A stretch of DNA of 64,000 bases from Herbaspirillum sp. ST 5-3 (GCF_004804275.1 NZ_STGI01000005.1:1-64000); one strand, 5' to 3'. Shown: positions 44,347-53,078, counted from the first letter of the stretch. The notes: a model not told the origin generated them from the sequence alone. Numbers and translations are program-made.

Positions 44347-45779
44347 ACAGCGATCTCCTTGGTGACAGGGGTCGAACCAACCGGGCCTGACGCGGCCCAG
44401 CCGGCAATCACAGCAGAAAACAATCCGGCGGTGCCGCCGGCACGAACGATGAACAGGCCGCCGGGGCGGAATTTCGGCACGGTGCTCGCCGCCATCGACA
44501 GGGGCAATCCTTCCGCGATGCCGCCGGCGCCGACCACCATCTCTTCGCCCGGCAGTTGAAGCAGGCGCTCCAGTTCCTCGCGCAGCCGCGCCTTGGACCA
44601 GCCGGCTTCGATGAACACGCGGCTGTGCTCCGGCGATACCACCAGCACCGCGTCGCCCGCCATGGCCAGCTTCGGATGGTCGACCGCGCGCAGGCAGAGC
44701 GCGAAGCTGCGCGCCAGGGATTCCGGCGTGCGCGATTTCTGGTCGACGATGCCCTGCACGCCCTCGCCTGCAAACAGCGTCACCGTCGAGCGTCCCTTGG
44801 CAAAGCCGCGCTCAACCGAGAGCGGCTCCCATGCACTGTCTTCGGCCTCGGCGAAGCAGAATGAATACTTGCCCGGCGTGCCGAGCGTCGCGCGGTCCAG
44901 CTCGCCCGGACGCCCGCCGCCGACATTGCGGATGATGAGCTGCAAGGCACGTCCGATGGTGGCATTGGCGCGGTTGCCCTGCCCCAACGCATTCACCCCG
45001 GAATTCATGCCGATGGCGCGCGTGATCGGTCCGTTGACGATCACCATCGGCCCGGCGAACATCGTGGTGCACAGTATGCCATGCATGCCGAATTCGTCGG
45101 TCAGCGCCGCTTCCAGCGCGGCCAGCACCACCGGCATGTACTCGGGCTTGCATCCCGCCATGACGGCATTGATGGCGACCTTCTCGACGGTGCAGGCGAC
45201 CAGATCGGGCGGCACGATGCCGACCACTTCGTCGGGCGAACGCGTGGTCCCGGCGAGCATGCGCAGCACGCGCTCGCGCGTCGGCGGCACCACCGGCAAG
45301 CCGTCGGTCCAGCCGCGCTCGAAGCATGCCTCCATCAGGTCTTCGCTGCCGGCGATCTCGATCGGCCGCGACGCAAAACGAACATTGCCGAAACGGATAG
45401 CCAGCTCCTCCTGCACGCCCGGCTCCAGCGTCTTCGATCCGCAGCCGGGCCGCAGCGCAGGCAAGTCCTTGCCGAGTTCGCTGCGCCCGGTGATCTTTTG
45501 CCAGTCTTCGCGATGCCAGCCGTAGCAGCGTTCCGCCTCCCGGCCATTCTCGAAGCGGATGACAGTCGGCACCACCTCGATGCCCAACCGGTAGGACGTT
45601 TCCAGGGTCTCGTCGTAAAACACGGCAGGACAGCCGGCCGCATAATCGGCGCTGTCCTGCACATACACGGTGAGCGGCTGTCCCGCCTGCGCCAGTTCAT
45701 GCAGCAAAGGCTCCACCAGCGCGCATGTCGGGCATTCGCGCTTGGCAACAACGACAAGGCCATCGGTCGGATGATTCAT
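44343..45779 (-). CDS. Thioredoxin-like CPTC domain fused to a UGSC-associated domain
   Basis: 478 residues from the ATG with AAGGAGAG 8 nt upstream. Residues 1-95 look like a thioredoxin/glutaredoxin fold with redox motif CPTC (Cys16, Cys19) after VVVAKRE and the cis-Pro segment VVPTVIRFENG. The remaining 370 residues form a large domain (EACFERGWTDGLPVVPPTRE; AVMAGCKPEYMPVVLAALEA; FAGPMVIVNGPITRAIGMNS) that I associate only with UGSC genes. It overlaps the UGSC selenoprotein gene by ATGA, so the two are translationally coupled and probably form one redox system. Its natural substrate is unknown. Confidence 0.78.
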   Translation of the reverse strand: MNHPTDGLVVVAKRECPTCALVEPLLHELAQAGQPLTVYVQDSADYAAGCPAVFYDETLETSYRLGIEVVPTVIRFENGREAERCYGWHREDWQKITGRSELGKDLPALRPGCGSKTLEPGVQEELAIRFGNVRFASRPIEIAGSEDLMEACFERGWTDGLPVVPPTRERVLRMLAGTTRSPDEVVGIVPPDLVACTVEKVAINAVMAGCKPEYMPVVLAALEAALTDEFGMHGILCTTMFAGPMVIVNGPITRAIGMNSGVNALGQGNRANATIGRALQLIIRNVGGGRPGELDRATLGTPGKYSFCFAEAEDSAWEPLSVERGFAKGRSTVTLFAGEGVQGIVDQKSRTPESLARSFALCLRAVDHPKLAMAGDAVLVVSPEHSRVFIEAGWSKARLREELERLLQLPGEEMVVGAGGIAEGLPLSMAASTVPKFRPGGLFIVRAGGTAGLFSAVIAGWAASGPVGSTPVTKEIAV

Positions 45780-45827
45780 CGGCAAACTCTCCTTGTGCGC
45801 ATCCGTGGCGGGTGCAAACAATCCCGA

Positions 45828-47075
45828 TTACCTGGACGGCCGCTTCATCTGGCATGAAGTCGGCTGCGTGGCGACATAGGCATCGATCTTCTTCTCGGTC
45901 TTCCAGCCATAGCCGGTATTTTCCTGATCGTACTTCACATCCTTGCCGTTGATCCTGGTCCAGGTATTGATGTAGATCGGTTGTTGCAACTGGTGGTCGG
46001 CCTTGCGCATTTCGACTTCGCCATTGAGCGTCTTGACCTTCATGCCTTCCATGGCGAAGGCGACCTTGACCGGGTCGGTGGAGCCAGCTTCCTTGATCGC
46101 CCTGGACATCATCGTAATGGCGCTGTGGGTCGACATCAGCCAGTAGTCGTCGTTGAACTTCTTCTTGAATGCATCGGCAATGTCCTTGCCGACAAAGGCT
46201 TCGTTGTTGATGTTCCAGTAGCTGACGTTCTTGACGTGGTCCGCGCCGGCGGAGCCCATGGCGAGCGGCACGCCGGTCGTGTAGGCGGTGTAGGTATAGA
46301 AATTCGCTTTCAGGTCGGCATCCTTGGCCGCCTTGATCAGCAAGGCCAGGTCGGCGCCCCAGTTCCCGGTGATGATGGAATCCGCGCCGGATGCCTTGAT
46401 CTTCGCAACATAGGGAGAGAAATCCTTGACCGTGGCAATCGGATGCAGGTCGTCGCCGGCGATCTGGATGTCCGGGCGCTTGCGCCGCAGGTATTCCTTC
46501 GCCGCGCGGCTGACCTGATGGCCGAGTGCGTAATTCTGCCCGATGATGTAGACCTTCTTGATGTCAGGATTCTTGGCGATGAAGCTGGTGAGCGCTTCCA
46601 TCCGCATGTCGGAATTCGGTTCGAAGCGGAAGTGCCAGAAGCTGCACTTGCTGTTCGTCATGTCGGGATCGAGCGCGGCGTAGTCGAGATAGACGATCTC
46701 CTTGCCGGGATTGCGTTCGTTGTGCTTGTTGATCGCATCCATCAATGCCAGCCCGACGCCGGAGCCCGCGCCTTGCGCAATGTAGCGATAGCCCTGGTCG
46801 ATGATGGCCTTCAACTGGATCAGGGATTCCTGCGGACTTCCCTTGTTGTCGAAGCCGACGATCTCGAAGGTATTGCCGGGGCCGGCCCACTTCTGCTGGT
46901 TGGCGATGTCGGCGACAATCTGCCAGCTGTGCAGCGCATTCTGCCCGGGCGGCGCGAACGCGCCCGAGAGCGGATCGATAAAGGCGATCTTGACATTGTC
47001 GGCCTGCGCCGCGGGAGCCGCCAACGCGGCGCCAAGGGAAATTGCCAGCGCAAACCGGCGGATTGGGTTCTTCAT
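45828..47075 (-). CDS. Liv-type ABC transporter periplasmic binding protein
   Basis: 415 residues with signal peptide MKNPIRRFALAISLGAALAA-PAAQA and the type I periplasmic binding fold of branched-chain amino-acid/amide/aromatic-acid receptors (VKIAFIDPLSGAFAPPGQNA; IIDQGYRYIAQGAGSGVGLA; SGADSIITGNWGADLALLIK). GGAGG precedes the ATG. No Liv permease or ATPase genes are in the window, so the receptor must work with unlinked membrane parts. It lies 48 bp upstream of the CPTC/UGSC genes and 40 bp downstream of the acyl-CoA ligase on one strand, suggesting a shared operon and possibly the substrate of the pathway. Confidence 0.85.
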   Translation of the reverse strand: MKNPIRRFALAISLGAALAAPAAQADNVKIAFIDPLSGAFAPPGQNALHSWQIVADIANQQKWAGPGNTFEIVGFDNKGSPQESLIQLKAIIDQGYRYIAQGAGSGVGLALMDAINKHNERNPGKEIVYLDYAALDPDMTNSKCSFWHFRFEPNSDMRMEALTSFIAKNPDIKKVYIIGQNYALGHQVSRAAKEYLRRKRPDIQIAGDDLHPIATVKDFSPYVAKIKASGADSIITGNWGADLALLIKAAKDADLKANFYTYTAYTTGVPLAMGSAGADHVKNVSYWNINNEAFVGKDIADAFKKKFNDDYWLMSTHSAITMMSRAIKEAGSTDPVKVAFAMEGMKVKTLNGEVEMRKADHQLQQPIYINTWTRINGKDVKYDQENTGYGWKTEKKIDAYVATQPTSCQMKRPSR

Positions 47076-47115
47076 GTTTCTTGCCTCCTGAGTTATGTCA
47101 TTTTTTTAGACCAGC

Positions 47116-48804
47116 CTACGCGGCAGTGCGTCTCGCCTCGTCGTATAAATCCTTCTTCGACAGCTTGCCCACCGCAGTCTTTGGCAGCGCGTCGCGGAAC
47201 TCCAGCGCCTGCACCATCTCGTGCTTGCCGAGATAGGGAGCGAGGAAATGCTTGAGTTCTTCAAGCGAGAAGGGCTTGGCGCCTTGCTTGAGCGTGATGA
47301 ACGCCTTCGGATGCTGGCCGCGGTAGGGATCGGGCACGCCGATCACCATGACCTCGGCCACGGCCGGGTGCCTGTAAATGGCTTCCTCGAGATTGCGCGG
47401 ATAGACGTTGAAGCCGCCGCAGAGAATCATGTCCTTGATGCGGTCGACGATCCACAGCGAGCCGTCCTTGTCCATGTAGCCGACATCGCCGGTGCGCAGG
47501 TAGCCGTCGGCAGTCATGACTTCGGTCGTCGCATCCGGACGTTTCCAGTATCCCTTCATCACGTTCGGGCCCGCGATGCAGATTTCGCCGCGCATGCCAT
47601 AGGGCACGAGGTTCGAGGGATCGTCCACGCTGGCGAAACGGATCCGCACGCCCGGCAGCGGGACGCCGCAGGAACCCGCCTTGGTGGCACCGTTGCGCGG
47701 CGTGTTGGTGCCGACGCCGCATACTTCGGTCATGCCCCATCCTTCCTGCAGACGGCAGCCGGTCAGCTTCTCGAAGCGCTGATGCACTTCCAGCGGCAAT
47801 GGCGCGCCGCCGGAATTGCTGAATTTGAGCGAGGAAAGGTCGAAGGCCTCGACGCCGGGCAGGCCGTTGATGGCGGTGAACATGGTCGGGACGCCGAAGA
47901 AGAGCGTCACCTTCTTCTCCGCGAGCTCGCGGACCGCCTGTTCCAGCTTGAAGCGCGGATGCAGGATCATCAAACCGGCCACGCGGATGCCCAGCAGCAT
48001 ATTGAAGGTGAGCGCATAGATGTGGAACAAGGGCAGCACCACCAGCAGACGTTCCGCGCCCTCTTCCAGCCCGTTCTCTCCGCTCAGGGACAGCAAGGCC
48101 TGGCTGCAGCCCGCCGTCAGGTTGGCGTGCGTGAGCATCGCGCCTTTCGACAGTCCCGTGGTCCCGCCGGTGTATTGCAGAACGGCGACATCGTTGTCAA
48201 TGTCGGATGGCGAGACGGCACGATAAAGGCCGTCGTTGTTGCAGAGCTGCGCGAAGCTGATGCAGTGCCCGCCCCATGCCACCTCGGCGCATTCCTCCAT
48301 GTCGGCCTCCGGCTGGCGCGAGGCGTCGCCCAGTTCCTGCATGGTTCCCACCACGATGCGCTTCAGGCCGGTCCTGCCAAGCAGCCGCTCGGCGGTCGGA
48401 TACAGTGACTTCAGATCGAGCGTGAGCATGATCTCGGTTCCGCTGTCGTCGATCTTGTGCGCGATGACCTGCTCGGCGTCCAGCGGCGAGTAGTTGACGA
48501 CGATGCCGCCGGCCTTGAGGATCGCGAAGAAACCGATCACATAGTGCGGCGTGTTCGGCAGGTAAAGCCCGACGCGCACGCCCGGCTCCACGCCCAGCAT
48601 CTGCAGGCCTTTCGCCGCGCGGTCGACCAGTTGCAGCAATTCCCGGTAACTGAAGCGCCGACCGTGGAATTCGATCGCATCCTTGTCCGGGTAGCGCGCG
48701 GCGGCCTGTTCCAGAATCTGCTGGATCGGCATGGTCTCGATCTCGGCGTCCCATCGCGCATTGGACGGGTAGTTCGCAAGCCAGGGCATGTCTGACACTT
48801 TCAT
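47116..48804 (-). CDS. Long-chain/aryl acyl-CoA ligase (AMP-forming)
   Basis: 562 residues from the ATG of MKVSDMPWLANYPSNARWDA; an ATG five codons on is also possible. ANL-superfamily motifs are complete: AMP-binding P-loop LQYTGGTTGLSKGAMLTH (about 210), GWGMTEV (about 355), YLRTGDVGYMDKDGSLWIVD (about 435) and the C-terminal Lys region LPKTAVGKLSKKDL. It activates a carboxylic acid as its CoA thioester. First gene of the operon with the Liv-type receptor and UGSC/sel genes. A 10-bp inverted repeat about 170 bp upstream matches one near the LysR promoter. Confidence 0.88.
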   Translation of the reverse strand: MKVSDMPWLANYPSNARWDAEIETMPIQQILEQAAARYPDKDAIEFHGRRFSYRELLQLVDRAAKGLQMLGVEPGVRVGLYLPNTPHYVIGFFAILKAGGIVVNYSPLDAEQVIAHKIDDSGTEIMLTLDLKSLYPTAERLLGRTGLKRIVVGTMQELGDASRQPEADMEECAEVAWGGHCISFAQLCNNDGLYRAVSPSDIDNDVAVLQYTGGTTGLSKGAMLTHANLTAGCSQALLSLSGENGLEEGAERLLVVLPLFHIYALTFNMLLGIRVAGLMILHPRFKLEQAVRELAEKKVTLFFGVPTMFTAINGLPGVEAFDLSSLKFSNSGGAPLPLEVHQRFEKLTGCRLQEGWGMTEVCGVGTNTPRNGATKAGSCGVPLPGVRIRFASVDDPSNLVPYGMRGEICIAGPNVMKGYWKRPDATTEVMTADGYLRTGDVGYMDKDGSLWIVDRIKDMILCGGFNVYPRNLEEAIYRHPAVAEVMVIGVPDPYRGQHPKAFITLKQGAKPFSLEELKHFLAPYLGKHEMVQALEFRDALPKTAVGKLSKKDLYDEARRTAA

Positions 48805-48973
48805 CTCCGCATACTGCTTCAGCCCGTGCCGGCGCTGCGCGCGTGGTGCACCGGGCCGGTTGACAGCAATGCTCCCTCGCCTGCGCAAGCCGCGCCCTGG
48901 GGAGCTTTCATGTTTGTGAAGCGCCAAGCTTAAGATGCGGCGCGCGGCGAATCCAATGATTTCGTTCGATGGA

Positions 48974-48998
48974 GCGATATGCATGCTGTGCATATCGC
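48974..48998. promoter_or_regulatory. Putative LysR operator, ligase/selenoprotein operon
   Basis: GCGATATGCA (48974-48983) and TGCATATCGC (48989-48998) form a perfect 10-bp inverted repeat with a 5-nt spacer TGCTG, between the LysR stop and the acyl-CoA ligase start. The core ATATGCA-N5-TGCATAT recurs at 50186-50204 upstream of the LysR gene. The length and T/A-flanked symmetry fit a LysR-type binding site. Regulation by the intervening LysR protein is inferred. Confidence 0.7.
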
Positions 48999-49009
48999 GT
49001 CGACAGTTG

Positions 49010-49972
49010 TCAGGAGGAAGTTGTTTCGGCGGATTCAGTGGACTCCGTGGACTGCGCGCTGTGCCCCTGCACTTCAGCCATGGTCAGCAGGATCTGTTCG
49101 CGCAGCCACCGGCATGCGGCGTCGCTGTCGCTGCTGATGTTCCAGTACAGGAACAATTCGAGATGCGGCACGGGAAAGGGCACCGGGAGCAGCTGATTTT
49201 GAACCGATTCGTTGGCCATGCTGGCGAAGCTGAACGGCATGGTCATCAGCATGTTGGTGCGGCTGACGATGCGGCAGGCGGCGCCGTAGTGCTCGCAGCG
49301 CAGTCGCACATGGCGCGTGAGGCCGCAGCGGCGCAGCGCCATGTCTTCCGCACTCAGTCCGCGCCGGCGCGAAGACACCTGGATGTGTTCCTGGCCCAGA
49401 TAGGTATCGAGGTCGATCTTGCCACGGACGTCGGGATGGCCGCGGCGCGCCATCACGATCATCGGCTCGGACAGGATGGGTTTGAGGTTGATCGTCGGCG
49501 GCATCGGCAGCAGCAGGTCGACCGCGAGATCCAGCGATCCTTCCAGCAGGGCCGGTTCCACCCGTCGCCGGTCGCTGTAGAGGGTCGCGACCTCGATGCC
49601 GGGCGCGACCGGGCCGATGCGCTCCATGAGCAAGGGCAGCAGCAAGGAGTCGAAGGGATCTCCCATGGCGACAGTGAAGCGGCGCCGCGTGGTCGACGGG
49701 TCGAAGTGGACCGTGCGATGGAGCGTTCCTTCCATACGTTCGAGGGCATTGCGCACGTCGAGGATCAGAGCGCGTGCCAGCGGTGTCGGCTCCATGCCCC
49801 GGCTGCTGCGTTCGAACAGCGGATCATCGAACAATGTGCGCAGGCGCGCCAGCGCGTGGCTGACCGCCGGTTGCGACAGGTTCAGTTTGCGCCCTGCCGC
49901 GGTGATGCTGCCCAGCGTGAAAATCGCTTCAAAGACGACGAACAGATTGAGATCGACACGAGAAAGGTTCAT
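49010..49972 (-). CDS. LysR-type transcriptional regulator
   Basis: 320 residues. N-terminal winged helix with the family signature (LNLFVVFEAIFTLGSITAAG-RKLNLSQPAVSHALARLR, residues about 8-46) and a NodD-like spacer FDDPLFERSSRGMEPTPLA, then the substrate-binding effector domain (about 90-300). The C-terminal tail is Ser/Thr/Glu-rich. It is encoded on the same strand as the ligase-receptor-UGSC-sel operon, 205 bp upstream of the ligase. Matching inverted repeats upstream of its own gene and of the ligase suggest it regulates both. The inducer is unknown. Confidence 0.92.
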   Translation of the reverse strand: MNLSRVDLNLFVVFEAIFTLGSITAAGRKLNLSQPAVSHALARLRTLFDDPLFERSSRGMEPTPLARALILDVRNALERMEGTLHRTVHFDPSTTRRRFTVAMGDPFDSLLLPLLMERIGPVAPGIEVATLYSDRRRVEPALLEGSLDLAVDLLLPMPPTINLKPILSEPMIVMARRGHPDVRGKIDLDTYLGQEHIQVSSRRRGLSAEDMALRRCGLTRHVRLRCEHYGAACRIVSRTNMLMTMPFSFASMANESVQNQLLPVPFPVPHLELFLYWNISSDSDAACRWLREQILLTMAEVQGHSAQSTESTESAETTSS

Positions 49973-50309
49973 GCTGCCATCCGCTGGTTCGCGACGGTTT
50001 CTACGGCTTGCACCTTGGGCGAGCGCCGTCGCTCCCCTCTAGCCTTGTTTTTCGACATTTGACGCCTTGCCTCCCAAGCAACTGCGCTGACAGGCGGATG
50101 TCCTGTTCGCTGTGTATTGTGCCGCAGCACCGAAAAACCTGCTGGGAGCATGCCAAAAAGCAAACGTCGTGCGGCAATTGTCATTATATGCACAATCTGC
50201 ATATGTTGTGGTTTCCCGGCACTGTCGGCAGGTTTCGTACAGCTGTCCTGTGTCGCGCAGGGGGCGCCAGGCTGTACAATTCCCATACAGAAATAACGCG
50301 TGGACAAGC
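49973..50309. other. Divergent promoter region
   Basis: 337 bp between the LysR gene (minus) and a diguanylate cyclase gene (plus). Contains the inverted repeat at 50186-50204. Also a GC-rich hairpin near 50020-50040 followed by a T-rich run within the LysR leader. No gene or RNA recognised. Confidence 0.55.
50186..50204. promoter_or_regulatory. Putative LysR operator, autoregulatory
   Basis: ATATGCA (50186-50192) and TGCATAT (50198-50204), perfect 7-bp arms with a 5-nt spacer CAATC. The arm sequence and spacing are identical to the core of the repeat at 48974-48998. It lies about 214 bp before the LysR start and 106 bp before the diguanylate cyclase start, so either gene could be controlled. 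Confidence 0.68.
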
Positions 50310-51887
50310 ATGCTGAACGACACCGGCAAACGAATCGGTCACGCCTTCATTATTTTGATCGCTGTCGCATCCGCGGCCTACTTGTCCTATACCATCAGCC
50401 GCAAGGACGGGATCACCGACCTGAAGCAAGAGGCCGCATACCGTCTGGAACTCTCCAGCGCAAACCTGTTCGCGCCGACCGACAAGTTCAGCTATCTGCC
50501 GGAAGTCGTGGCCAGCCACCCGACCATCGTTGATGCGCTGCAGCATGAAAGTGATCCAGCCGCGCTTCGTCGGGCAAATCTTTTTCTCGAGCAGACCAAC
50601 AGCAGCGCGAAATCCGCGGTGATTTACATCCTGGACAAGAAGGGACGGGTGATTGCCGCCAGCAACTGGCAGGAGCCGGAGAGTTTCGTCGGGCAGGACT
50701 ACGCCTATCGTCCCTATTTCCAGGACGCCCTGGCAAACCAGAGCGGCCGATTCTACGGCATGGGCACCACCAGCAGGCGTCCTGGGTATTACCTGTCCCA
50801 GCCAGTCAGCATTGCCGGCAAGGTGATCGGCGTAGCCACCGTCAAGATCGACATGAGCGATATTGACCAGGGCTGGCGCAAGAGCCGGGAACAAGTCGTG
50901 GTGGCGGACGACAACGGCGTCATCTTTCTCAGTTCGCTGCCGGACTGGAAGTACCGCCCGCTGCATACATTGTCTGAAGCTGCCGAGAAAACGCTTGAAC
51001 ACACCCGTCAATACGAGACGGTATTGAAGCCGCCGCTACCCATGAGCCTGGTCGAGCGCTTTCCGAGCGGCGAACAGATCGTCAGCGTAAGCCAGGGCGA
51101 TGACGCCGCAAACGAACCCCCGGTGCGCTATCTGCTCAAGTCCGGCACGATTCCCGGCTCCGACTGGAGCCTTCACGTGTTCGTGCCGATGGCGCAGGTC
51201 AATGTCGTCGCAACGCGGATCGCGCTCCTCACCGCCGGCGCGCTCTCCCTGCTGGCGCTCTCGCTTCTGTCTTTGAATCAAGTGCTGGAGCGGGCTCGCG
51301 AGCGCGAAAAATCGCGGCTGGCGCTGGAAGGTGCGCACCAGGCACTGGAGCAAAAACATCTCGAACTGCAAAAACTGAGCGAAGAACTGCGCATCACCTC
51401 GATCACCGATCCGCTTACCGGCGCGTATAACCGGCGATTCTTCTTCGAGTCGGTCCCCAAGCTCGTCAGCGCCGCCAATCGGCACGGTTTTCCCCTGTCC
51501 TTCATCACCATCGACGCCGATCACTTCAAGCGCATCAACGATATGTATGGACATCCGGCCGGGGACAAGGTGCTGCAGATGCTGACCACCGTGTGCAAGG
51601 AATCCCTGCGCGAAGCGGACGTGTTTGCGCGCTTCGGCGGCGAGGAATTCATCATGGCGCTGCCTAATACCGGCGCGGAGGAAGCGCGGACCGTTGCAGA
51701 CCGGCTGCGTATCCTGGTGATGGAACGTCCGGTGGAAATCAAAGGCGACCTGCTGAAAATTACTGTCAGCTGCGGTGTATCGCAGTACCGCGCAGGGGAG
51801 CCAAACGCCGATCCGGCCTTGAAGCGCGCCGATGACGGTTTGTATCTCGCCAAAAGCAACGGCCGCAATCAGGTCGCGGTGTGTTGA
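50310..51887 (+). CDS. Membrane diguanylate cyclase with Cache-type sensor
   Basis: 525 residues from the ATG of MLNDTGKRIGHAFIILIAVA. Membrane helix (about 10-30), periplasmic double-Cache-like sensor (about 35-285; RPYFQDALANQSGRFYGMGT and RRPGYYLSQPVSIAGKVIGV are typical of C4-dicarboxylate or amino-acid sensors), second helix (about 290-315), coiled coil, and GGDEF domain (about 360-520). The active loop is FARFGGEEFIMAL, a functional GGEEF variant, with ITDPLTGAYNRRFF at its start. Likely makes c-di-GMP in response to an extracellular ligand. It is divergent from the LysR gene. Confidence 0.9.
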   Translation: MLNDTGKRIGHAFIILIAVASAAYLSYTISRKDGITDLKQEAAYRLELSSANLFAPTDKFSYLPEVVASHPTIVDALQHESDPAALRRANLFLEQTNSSAKSAVIYILDKKGRVIAASNWQEPESFVGQDYAYRPYFQDALANQSGRFYGMGTTSRRPGYYLSQPVSIAGKVIGVATVKIDMSDIDQGWRKSREQVVVADDNGVIFLSSLPDWKYRPLHTLSEAAEKTLEHTRQYETVLKPPLPMSLVERFPSGEQIVSVSQGDDAANEPPVRYLLKSGTIPGSDWSLHVFVPMAQVNVVATRIALLTAGALSLLALSLLSLNQVLERAREREKSRLALEGAHQALEQKHLELQKLSEELRITSITDPLTGAYNRRFFFESVPKLVSAANRHGFPLSFITIDADHFKRINDMYGHPAGDKVLQMLTTVCKESLREADVFARFGGEEFIMALPNTGAEEARTVADRLRILVMERPVEIKGDLLKITVSCGVSQYRAGEPNADPALKRADDGLYLAKSNGRNQVAVC

Positions 51888-51943
51888 GCCCTCGGGCAGG
51901 CGGAAATCTCCTGCTCTCTGGACTTCTGCAACTCTCAAGGCAA

Positions 51944-51978
51944 TAAAAAAGCGCCCGACGTCGTTCGACGTGAGGCGC
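51944..51978 (-). terminator. Rho-independent terminator
   Basis: On the minus strand, GGCGC-type outer stem (51951-51955 with 51974-51978) and inner ACGTCG/CGACGT stem form a tight hairpin followed by TTTTTT (51950-51945). It lies 30 bp after the stop of the YCG-repeat protein gene and terminates it. Confidence 0.88.
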
Positions 51979-52009
51979 CAATTTCCCGCTTCGTGAAGGC
52001 GTGGGCGGT

Positions 52010-52846
52010 TCAGGCGTGGATGGCCGCGCCGCAGTATGCGCTCTGCTCAGCCTGCTTCGCGGCGGCTTTCTTGCCCGCAGCCGCGCCGCAATAGGCCGCC
52101 GTTTCTGCATGCTTGCCGACTGCGGCACCACAATAGGCTGTCGCTTCAGCCTGCGGCTGCGCAGGCTTGGCTGCTGCTGCGCCGCAATAAGCAGTCGCTG
52201 CTCCGCAATAGGCGGACGTTTCCGCCGGCTTGCCGGCCGCCGCACCACAGTAGGCACTCGCTGCTCCGCAATAGGCGGACGTTTCCATTTGCTTCCCGGC
52301 TGGCTTGCCGGCGGCAGCGCCACAGTAGGCGGCCGTCGCTCCGCAGTAGACAGTTTCTTCAGCATGCTTCTCGGCCGGTGTGCCGACTGCAGCGCCGCAG
52401 TAGGCAGAAGTCTGGTCGGCAGCAAGTCCGCAATAAGCGGCATTCCCGCTGCCAGGCACGCCGAATTCCTGCTCGTACAGGCGACGCGTCGCGTCTGCCG
52501 CTTTCACCTGGTTGGCTGCGTCTTCCTCTCCGCGCAGCCCGAAATAGGGGTAGTGATGAAGGAAATACCCAAAAACCTTGTCGCAGTCTTCGGCATATTT
52601 CATGGTATCGAGAATGTGGGCGTGCCAGAACTTGTCGACGTTCACGCTCGGGACGATGCTCTCCTCAGGAAATTTCACCACCAGCGAGAGGAAGCGTTTG
52701 TATTCCTGCTCGTAATGGTCGGCTTTCGCCTGCGTCCACCCGTATCCGTCCTCCTTGCTCATCAACTTGAACTTGATCGGATCGAGATCCAACGCAAAAA
52801 TCGCTGCGACCGTTTTTTCTACTGCCATTTCAGTATTTTTCTTCAT
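52010..52846 (-). CDS. GRDP-like protein with eleven YCG repeats
   Basis: 278 residues. Residues about 1-125 resemble the 'glycine-rich domain-containing protein-like' domain (VDKFWHAHILDTMKYAEDCD; FGYFLHHYPYFGLRGEEDAA). From about 135 the chain consists of repeats of the type AYCGAA separated by short Ala/Lys/Glu/Pro spacers such as AGKPAETS. YCG occurs eleven times and ends the protein (AYCGAAIHA). All visible cysteines of the tail are in these repeats. There is no signal peptide. No modifying enzyme or transporter is adjacent. It has its own terminator and is divergent from the CHASE kinase. Function unknown; metal binding or a precursor/structural role are possibilities. Confidence 0.82.
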   Translation of the reverse strand: MKKNTEMAVEKTVAAIFALDLDPIKFKLMSKEDGYGWTQAKADHYEQEYKRFLSLVVKFPEESIVPSVNVDKFWHAHILDTMKYAEDCDKVFGYFLHHYPYFGLRGEEDAANQVKAADATRRLYEQEFGVPGSGNAAYCGLAADQTSAYCGAAVGTPAEKHAEETVYCGATAAYCGAAAGKPAGKQMETSAYCGAASAYCGAAAGKPAETSAYCGAATAYCGAAAAKPAQPQAEATAYCGAAVGKHAETAAYCGAAAGKKAAAKQAEQSAYCGAAIHA

Positions 52847-53078
52847 TGGTGCCGCCTTTCAATAACGATTAATGGAGACGTCACGCAGATGAAGCTTCGC
52901 ATGCTGTTGCTTTTCCTCATCAGCGTGCGATTTACTCTAGCACAACAAAATATTGTCATACTTGTAACTTTATTGATCCAAGTCAAATTGGATACGCACC
53001 GGCTTTCGAATAGGTCATGATGCCGGTTACAAGGAAAACAGCGTTCATTGCGCCCTTGGCAAAGGTTTCGAGAAAAAC

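Noticed and set aside
42082-44559. 825-codon plus-strand frame across selB, selA and the UGSC gene
   Set aside because: Antisense shadow. The minus-strand genes have unmistakable motifs and tight operon spacing.
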